From Gemmatimonadota bacterium (GTDB lineage: Bacteria > Latescibacterota > UBA2968 > UBA8231), in NCBI GenBank assembly GCA_026706505.1, contig JAPOYQ010000438.1, positions 1 to 7,755 on the forward strand: a DNA stretch of 7,755 nucleotides, written 5' to 3'. How positions within the stretch are numbered: the stretch's first letter is position 1; every line of letters begins with the position of its first letter. Position numbers and translations under genes: made by a program. Below the pieces are notes generated by a model. The model searched no databases and had not been told where the DNA came from. It saw only the letters and a list, made by a program, of their open reading frames with translations. Below, one piece after another: positions 6,627 to 7,755 of this stretch.

Positions 6627-7755
6627 GGAAGAGGGGAAGTGTAGGAGGGCGAACGGGCAAAGCGCTTCAGTCCAAGGTGCAAGCGAGCCTGAGCCGCCGG
6701 TCCCAAATGCACCTGGAGGTACCGATCCTCCACCTCAACAGACTGATCTTGGCCGTCTTCGTTCTCTAGTTGGGTGCTAGTGAATTGGTGCTCGCCAAAG
6801 GAACCGGCCTGCAACAAGACGTTGCAACCTTCCACTGGGTCCGTATTCACCAGCGTCAGACTAACTCCGTCGGCGCTGACTCGATCAACTAGGGCTGCGA
6901 CGTACTCGGGCAGACCGGGGCGACGGCGCTGCGGGTCGAAATAATGCACATGGGTCTGAAGCATTCCGCCATTGTAGATCGCCGCTGGCGTGCCCAAGGC
7001 CATCTGGATCAGGGCTTCGGGTAGCACGGGATTGAGCCTCTGGAAGTGATAGCACTCGCGCGTCTCAGGATCGCTGTCGTCGTTCTCTAAGCGATTCAGA
7101 CTGTGGCAGATGCTGGAGTAGGTCGAGTCAACCACCTGATCGACGTAGCCAGGGTTTTTGCCCTCGATAAAGGCAAACCAAGCCGGCGGCGGGCAGATAC
7201 CGGCTTTGGCCGCGCCCCAGTCGGGGGGCAGACCGGCAAAAGCGGCGCGGTCGGGAAAGGCTGCATCGAGGCGAGCCAAATCCCGTTCGCTCTGACTCAA
7301 GTAGTATAAATGAATGTACAAGTAGGGGTCGGGCGGTCGAAAATCAAACCAGCCCTGGTCGCCGTGGCGAGCGGGCACCTTGACGAGCCCGTCCTCCTCG
7401 CGCCGCAGTTCCCACAGCATGTCGAGCTGCGAGCGAGCCAAGTCCAAATGGGAATCATCGCCGGTCATCAGCAGGGCGCAACTGCCGGCCACTAGGGCCG
7501 GCTCGACGATATTGCGCGCGCCGTGCGGCCAGCGCCAGCCGTAGTACCCACCCCACCACTTGCCGTCCATCAACTCGCCAGTGGTTCCCTCGGGTCCAAT
7601 ATTGTCGGGCATGATGCCGCCGTTGGCCGCGCAGCGCTCCTCCCACGCCTGCAAATAATCGAGCACCCAGGGTTCGTATTGGCCGCCGCCGGTGTAGAGA
7701 GAGGCGTTGGTGATCAAGCTGGTGACACACAGGTTGAGGGGCACAGCCCAACGGG
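6623..7755 (-). CDS. Uncharacterised probable alpha-toroid/beta-sandwich protein, N-terminus outside window
   Basis: The frame stays open through the window edge (codons before GTG 7744 read Arg-Trp-Ala), and the first residues, PLNLCVTSLITNASLYTG, look like the middle of a helical-repeat protein. I therefore treat it as partial at its 5' end; 376 complete codons plus the stop are visible. Numbering from GTG 7744, striking motifs are GGIMPDNIG (42-50), DGKWWGGYYGWRWPHG (60-75), DLARSQLDMLWELRREEDG (101-119) and RPGLPEYVAALVDRVS (275-290). Hydrophobic helix pairs suggest an alpha/alpha-toroid like six-hairpin glycosidases. Residues about 290-360 (SLTLVNTDPVEG, LLQAGSFGEHQF) read as a C-terminal beta-sandwich. 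I recall similar hypothetical proteins from Latescibacterota/Poribacteria-type genomes but no established function. A role in sugar metabolism is inference, helped only by the neighbouring CBM9-like gene. It shares a CTAG with that gene's stop. Confidence 0.75.
   Translation of the reverse strand, partial: RWAVPLNLCVTSLITNASLYTGGGQYEPWVLDYLQAWEERCAANGGIMPDNIGPEGTTGELMDGKWWGGYYGWRWPHGARNIVEPALVAGSCALLMTGDDSHLDLARSQLDMLWELRREEDGLVKVPARHGDQGWFDFRPPDPYLYIHLYYLSQSERDLARLDAAFPDRAAFAGLPPDWGAAKAGICPPPAWFAFIEGKNPGYVDQVVDSTYSSICHSLNRLENDDSDPETRECYHFQRLNPVLPEALIQMALGTPAAIYNGGMLQTHVHYFDPQRRRPGLPEYVAALVDRVSADGVSLTLVNTDPVEGCNVLLQAGSFGEHQFTSTQLENEDGQDQSVEVEDRYLQVHLGPAAQARLHLGLKRFARSPSYTSPLP

Noticed and set aside
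6005..6780. Two long plus-strand frames overlapping the CBM9-like gene and the end of the edge gene
   Set aside because: They are Arg/Pro/Ser-rich out-of-frame translations of a gene with clear family motifs, typical of GC-rich shadow frames.

Overview
The window looks like chromosomal DNA from a GC-rich, double-membraned bacterium. This rests on an outer-membrane beta-barrel protein with a signal peptide, Gram-negative-style genes and a GC-rich third codon position. The mix of proteins (a peptidase/propeller/barrel giant, a stand-alone CBM9-like protein, and an uncharacterised protein with a WWGGYYGWRWPHG motif) resembles what I recall from uncultivated lineages such as Latescibacterota or Poribacteria. 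That placement is inference from memory and was not searched.

Layout. Positions 7-2230 (+) hold two tightly packed housekeeping genes: recN (DNA repair) and, 7 bp later, a CDP-alcohol phosphatidyltransferase of the PgsA type. After a 21-bp gap comes a convergent transcription unit on the minus strand (5811-2252). It holds a 1137-aa exported protein combining a zinc metallopeptidase domain, a TolB/WD40-like propeller and a C-terminal outer-membrane barrel. This is followed, through a GTGA stop/start overlap, by a 49-aa basic protein that is easy to miss. Positions 5955-6626 (+) encode a CBM9-like carbohydrate-binding protein. Its stop codon shares a CTAG palindrome with the stop of the last gene (7755-6623, minus), an uncharacterised protein cut by the window edge.

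The 143-bp divergent region 5812-5954 is the main regulatory region. On the minus strand it has a good sigma70-like promoter (TTGACG, 17 bp, TATTTT), then a 10-bp-stem hairpin with a T-run in the leader, then an AAAGGG ribosome-binding site before a TTG start. At its right edge a symmetric TATTATA sits just before the CBM9-like ATG. It could drive a leaderless transcript rightward and a second transcript leftward.

How the genes fit together: recN and the phosphatidyltransferase have unrelated roles and probably just share a transcript. The barrel protein and its small partner are likely made together. The CBM9-like protein and the edge gene, a probable alpha-toroid plus beta-sandwich protein, suggest carbohydrate handling, but no substrate can be read from the sequence. 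I see no RNA genes, mobile elements, CRISPR arrays or attachment sites.
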